Shown: in pieces, positions 59,801-64,000 of the stretch | Layout of the letters: each line of letters begins with the position of its first letter | How positions within the stretch are numbered: the stretch's first letter is position 1 | DNA from: Membranipora membranacea | Lineage: Eukaryota > Bryozoa > Gymnolaemata > Cheilostomatida > Membraniporidae | Length of the DNA: 64,000 bases | Assembly (NCBI GenBank): GCA_914767715.1 | Contig: OU612068.1 | Coordinates: 5,208,001 to 5,272,000 of the forward strand | Direction: 5' to 3' | Notes under the pieces: generated by a model | Databases searched by the model: none | What the model was told of the DNA's origin: nothing | Seen by the model: the letters and a program-made list of their open reading frames with translations, nothing else | Made by a program: the position numbers and the translations under genes

Positions 59801-62800
59801 ATGAAGTTCTATGTTGTGTTATGGAAATTGATGCATTTACATTTTTCTCAGATGTCAGATCCAGATGTAGTGTTTGACATTGTTTGTGTCAAACAAAATG
59901 TTATTAAATATTCTTATGAACATGATTGATACCTGAACTGGTTTTAGGACCTTACCACATGTGCAATAAATTTGTTTGCCTGATACATATCATCCATTAG
60001 TTGCCTGTTGTAATACTAGAACTATGGAAGAGAATGTGCGCGGAGGATGATGATTGGATGGGAAAGCGCTGCGCTGGTTTGGCTTAGAGTATAAGTATAG
60101 GTATGTTGCAGTGAAACAGCGAAGAGCTGGCAGCCTCCCTAGTTGCGCAACAGCGAAAACACACCAATCATATCACAGTGCCAAAAAATGACAAAACACA
60201 AAATTTGAGATGCTCATCATCACCCAGTAATGGCTTCATGCTGATTTTTTCGGCCATGATGAGGTTGTACTAGAGAAGGCCTCAAAACAGCTATGGTTTT
60301 CTATTTTCTAGCTGAAGACCTGTGTGTTGTGCGGTGGTATGCGGGCTACTGTATGTTCAATGTTGTATCTAGAATTATAGAAGATGATATGTGTAAATGA
60401 TTGTCTCCTCATTATCTTTGTCTATTGGGTATCATCCGAGCAAGAAGTTTCATTACTCCTGAAGCTCCATTTATACTGCAGATTTCGCCATCAGCTTATT
60501 TGGACAGATTCTTCTTCTATTAATTGTCACAAATTGAAGATATTTGGCTGCTCCCAATGCTATCTCATATAAAAGAAGAGTCTGACCAAACAATCTGATA
60601 GAAAGATCTGCCTGCAAATTCTGCAGTATAAATGCGGCTTTATACTAAGAGAGATGTTTTGTACCTCTTGTCAGATCCTCCCACTGTTAGATGTGACTTT
60701 CTTACAGGTAAGCACACATCAGTGGCAGACGATCCTGAGACCCTGAGGGTGAGAAAGAATATGAATACTATTAGTAACGTTGCGTATCACGGTGAGATGA
60801 GCAGAAAACAGGAGATGGAGAACGCTCGTCCCTCAGAAGTAGAAGGTATGACAACTACCAAGTGCTTTATGGCTTTCTACTCTTACCGTTTAGTAACTGG
60901 GCAGGGATGTGATTCATGCAATCAACAACTGCTAATTTAGGGAACTTTGAGGTGTTTTTGGGTATTGTGTTGAAGGAAAATTGTGACGCAGTGCTTTAAG
61001 TCTGTTAGCATTTTCCATGTTTATGAACGCCTTCCGCATCCTTCAGTGACTCTGAAACCCTTGGCTGCAACACCAAGTCGACAACCCCTACTCCAACTGT
61101 TGTGGCATAATCATGACTGATCATGATGATGATTACAATTACTGGCCTTGGTGATGATTTGTCATGTGAGCATGACTAAGACTGCAACCTCATCTTCGGT
61201 CAAGTCCCGATATGGAAATGACCACATGATATTTTTCTCTAAAAGTCCTAAATCTCATCAGTTTCCCTTGATTAAACCAAAATTGGGGTATAGCCTAGTT
61301 AAGTCCATTTGCCTGAATTTGGAGTCTCCCTCCACTGCAGCATGACCAGTGGAGGGGGATAAACTGGAATGCAGTCAAATTGGATCAAGACTGATATCTT
61401 GTTGACCGCTATGTCTGTCTACAGGTGAAGAACCTGGATTTGTGGAGGAGCCAGCCGGTAAGTATTGAGGGGGAGGTTTTATATCCCTCTGGGCGGCTGA
61501 GGGTTATATAAACAAGTATCTGTTTAGGTTTACTAAACTACCGATATCACGCTGCATGGAAGGGAAATTAGCACATCTTATAATGACATTCTGTGGCAAT
61601 CTTTGATCACAAGGCTGTATTGTTTATATTCTCTGTGGGGAGTTGAGGAGATTAGCATGAAGAACTCGGAATGACTTAACCCCCTTCTTCCCTTCTCCTG
61701 TGATTATATCTTTATAAAAAATTGTAGCTCATTTATCAGTGACTTCTGATATTTATGGTCAAGAGTTATGTTGCGTTATCATATCTCAGACCATCCTACA
61801 ATTGGCTCCAAAAGTCTTCTGGAGTTAGCCCCATTGGCTCGATAATATTTATTAATCAATTATATTTATTTATTATTGTGAAGTCTATAGTTGACACACT
61901 TTTTGTTTATTATCAAACAGTACAAGATTGTTGTTTTGTTTATTTAGCGAACCCTGATGTAGTGCCTGTTCCGCGAGCCACCAGAGCACCAGGGAGTATA
62001 TCTGATTATAACCCTGCAGCCAGTAACTCACCCTACAGTAGTAAAACTCAGTCTACAACAGTATACAACTCCTCAGCCAACTCACAAAGACAAGGTCAGT
62101 CTAATGTCATACACAATGACAATGATGTTTTAGTGGAAGCGTTCCTGATCATCGCTGAATTATGAATATTGCTAGGTTTCTTTTCGCTAGTATCAGTAAT
62201 CTATAGGTATTCTGCGATACCGGTCATGTCTTTACGGAACGACACCATTTTGATCATCTAGATATGATTTGTTGTTGAGACTGAAAAATATTGCCACACT
62301 GATAAGGTGATAATGATGAACTTGTGACAGTGATAGCGATGATGGATGTATCCATTAACATACATAAATACCAATAACGTAATTATGTTCATGGATGCAG
62401 CTGCTGATTTCAGAGTTGTCTCCTCCTTGAACTGGAAGCTCAAGGAGTGGACAACCAATGAAACAGCTCAAAGCTGACGGTACTGATGGTACTTCATTCG
62501 GGAAAATCAGGAGGGTTAATGTAGAATTATCCAGGCCAGTTATGTTTTTGTGTTTCAATTTTTTATTATGCATAATGTCTGCTATGACTTTCAAAATGTT
62601 GAATGCTGAGAGATATTTTTAGAATTTGAAGAGACATTTACCCCATCTGTGGATCCAGGTAAAATATCTCAATTTGAAATCTGCACTGTGAAAGTCTCTA
62701 TGGACACTGATTGGGAAATTTACACTGTCAATTATTTGTAAAATTTATCTAACTTGTTCCCCTTCTAGAAGTGCCGACTAGCCTTAATACTAGCCTGTCT

Positions 62801-63514
62801 TAACAAGCTTTCTTGTGGCGTTGTTGCCCCCCCCCCCCCCCCCAACAAAGCTTGTTATGACAGGCTACCTTAATACCTATTTACTGTCCCTGTTACTGCT
62901 CTGTTCTTTAATCAAGCTAATTATTATTTGACACTATTACTCAATGTGATTTAACAGTTTAGTGACCAGCCAAACATTATATCAGGGCAATTTAAAGTTA
63001 CAATGTCGCATTGGCCATAATCTCAACCTATGTTTTCCAAATGTGTGCCACTTTGACTATACAGAATCTTCAAGTGCTATGTTTTAATGTTGAAGAAACT
63101 TTTTCAATCTGAACCTCCCCCGCACTAGGATATGTGGGTTATGCTGGCTACTGATTTCATACAATATCATTGATCATCTCTTCCAAACATGACACCAGAT
63201 AGGAGATTTCTTTTACATGATTGATTCTGTGTGATCCAACCTATAAATGCAAACTATCACGATTTTGATTCCAACATAACCTTTTATGCGCACCAGTGCA
63301 ACTCTTCTTAGAGGTACGGTTGCACAGGTATACTGTAGGTATCACATAAAATACATTAGGTTTTACCTACGACCCTTCCTTTACATCTATTATGTATTAT
63401 GTAACTGGTTTGTTTATAACCTTCTAGCCTACAGTAGAACGCGGCGAATCGGTTCGATAACCGATTATGACCCTGTAAATGAACAATATGGTTCAATAGT
63501 GGGTCAGTACACAG
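56890..63514 (+). CDS. LASP1: LASP family protein (LIM, nebulin repeats; SH3 end outside window)
   Basis: Exons so far: 56890-56961, 57971-58065, 58652-58736, 59094-59127, 60708-60845, 61425-61457, 61948-62094, 62623-62658, 63428-63514; all in phase, 242 codons, then open at a GTATAT donor. The LIM domain is at 6-57 with zinc ligands C6, C9, H27, C30 and C33, C36, C54, H57 at standard spacings; [18 protein letters not shown] is nearly the vertebrate sequence. Two nebulin-like repeats follow: [16 protein letters not shown]...[12 protein letters not shown] and [16 protein letters not shown]...VAYHGEM. The linker is rich in S, P, N and Q, and a phrase GSI(S/T)DY(N/D)P recurs in exons 7 and 9. 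LASP binds F-actin through the nebulin repeats and partners through LIM and SH3 at focal adhesions and cell edges. The SH3 exons must lie beyond 64000, since none is seen between 63515 and 64000. Confidence 0.93.
62414..62455. repeat. short hairpin GTTGTC..CTCCTTGA / TCAAGGAG..GACAAC
   Basis: Arms of about 16 bases with two mismatches. It combines the GTTGTC outer arm of the hairpins at 37165 and 55405 with the CAAGGAG arm of those at 767 and 48558. It lies in a LASP intron. Confidence 0.5.
62791..62867. mobile_element. 77-bp MITE with poly-C loop and 9-bp target duplication
   Basis: The ends TAGCCTGTC and GACAGGCTA are perfect inverses. The arms extend inwards (AACAAGCTTT / AAAGCTTGTT) to a loop holding 17 consecutive C (62827-62843). 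The element is bounded by direct repeats CCTTAATAC at 62782-62790 and 62868-62876, a 9-base target duplication of the size made by Mutator-like transposases. It lies in a LASP intron. Confidence 0.8.
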
Positions 63515-64000
63515 GTATATAGAATGTGATACTTTGAGTTGTGAGTCCCTGGTTACTACTAAATCCTGTGCCTTTCTCTCTTATTTACTGACTTCTACCA
63601 AAAAATACGAGCAATCCGCAATAACATGACACCTGAGGAAATACTGAGTCTTAAAGTGTCCAGAAATTATACTACGTCTGACAAATATGGATTTGGATTG
63701 ACACCATTAGAATGTGTTTCCTCTTGTGTAAAATAATGCGGATATGCTCATATTTGTGGACTAAGCAGCATGTAGAATGCAGTGATGTTGTTCACTATTA
63801 TTTGCAAGGATGCGCAATGCATAAAAGCATTTTGGGTATTATGCTTGGTTATGCTACTTGCCAACGCCATTCAGTTGATCACGATATATAGCTGTTATAT
63901 AGCCTAACTGCCTGGGAGTTGAGTTGAGGTTCGGTACTCGGTTGATATAGAAAGAGTACAAATCCTGCCATAACTATGATGAGGGAATTACTAATGTAGA
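63515..64000. other. LASP intron (continues past the window)
   Basis: It begins with the donor after exon 9. No acceptor followed by an SH3-like frame is seen before the window ends. Confidence 0.6.

Noticed and set aside
62760-62811. Possible extra LASP exon after CTTCTAG at 62767
   Set aside because: In the required phase it soon reaches a stop inside the MITE and shows no LASP similarity.

Overview
This window is nuclear DNA of an animal: AT-rich, with split genes carrying canonical GT/AG introns, one minor-class AT-AC intron, tRNA- and snRNA-derived repeats and non-LTR retrotransposon relics. The gene set (E2F4/5, TSNAXIP1, LASP, ependymin-related, ficolin-like fibrinogen proteins, initiator tRNA-Met) is metazoan. 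Gene compactness and the mix of secreted FReD and ependymin genes suggest a marine invertebrate, perhaps an early-branching one such as a sponge; the sequence alone does not settle this. All exon models were assembled by hand from splice sites and reading phase, and every join listed is in phase.

Left part (1-15.6 kb): about 8 kb of intergenic DNA with a 16-bp minisatellite (1067-1397), a tRNA-like repeat (about 3057-3378) and a decayed coding repeat (about 6657-6835). Then comes a secreted protein with two tandem ependymin domains (8229-11849, 7 exons, 384 aa) and a secreted fibrinogen-domain protein (12656-14282, 4 exons, 224 aa) that has lost its ligand-pocket segment.

Middle (15.6-37.6 kb): two small four-helix membrane proteins, each with a single coding exon (15925-16308, 18726-19130), are diverged tandem paralogues. 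A 7-exon gene for a 226-aa cysteine-rich secreted protein (21310-26518) carries two antisense LINE relics, a SINE and a U2-snRNA-headed repeat in its introns. On the opposite strand lies an intact fibrinogen-domain gene (27308-29012, 254 aa). A partial, twice-deleted copy of the segment spanning both genes sits at about 33005-34290 and keeps one orphan fibrinogen exon. Between the two copies is a 1-kb, 17-bp minisatellite full of perfect Rel/Dorsal-type sites.

Right part (37.6-64 kb): three conserved genes on the + strand. They are the cell-cycle transcription factor E2F4/5 (37626-42757, 10 exons, 417 aa, with an AT-AC intron), TSNAXIP1 (44072-54301, 14 exons, 692 aa, with an initiator tRNA-Met gene in an intron) and LASP (56890 to beyond the window, LIM plus two nebulin repeats; the SH3 exons lie outside). 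The left two-thirds is a fast-evolving block of secreted and membrane genes rich in repeats; the right third is housekeeping and cytoskeletal.
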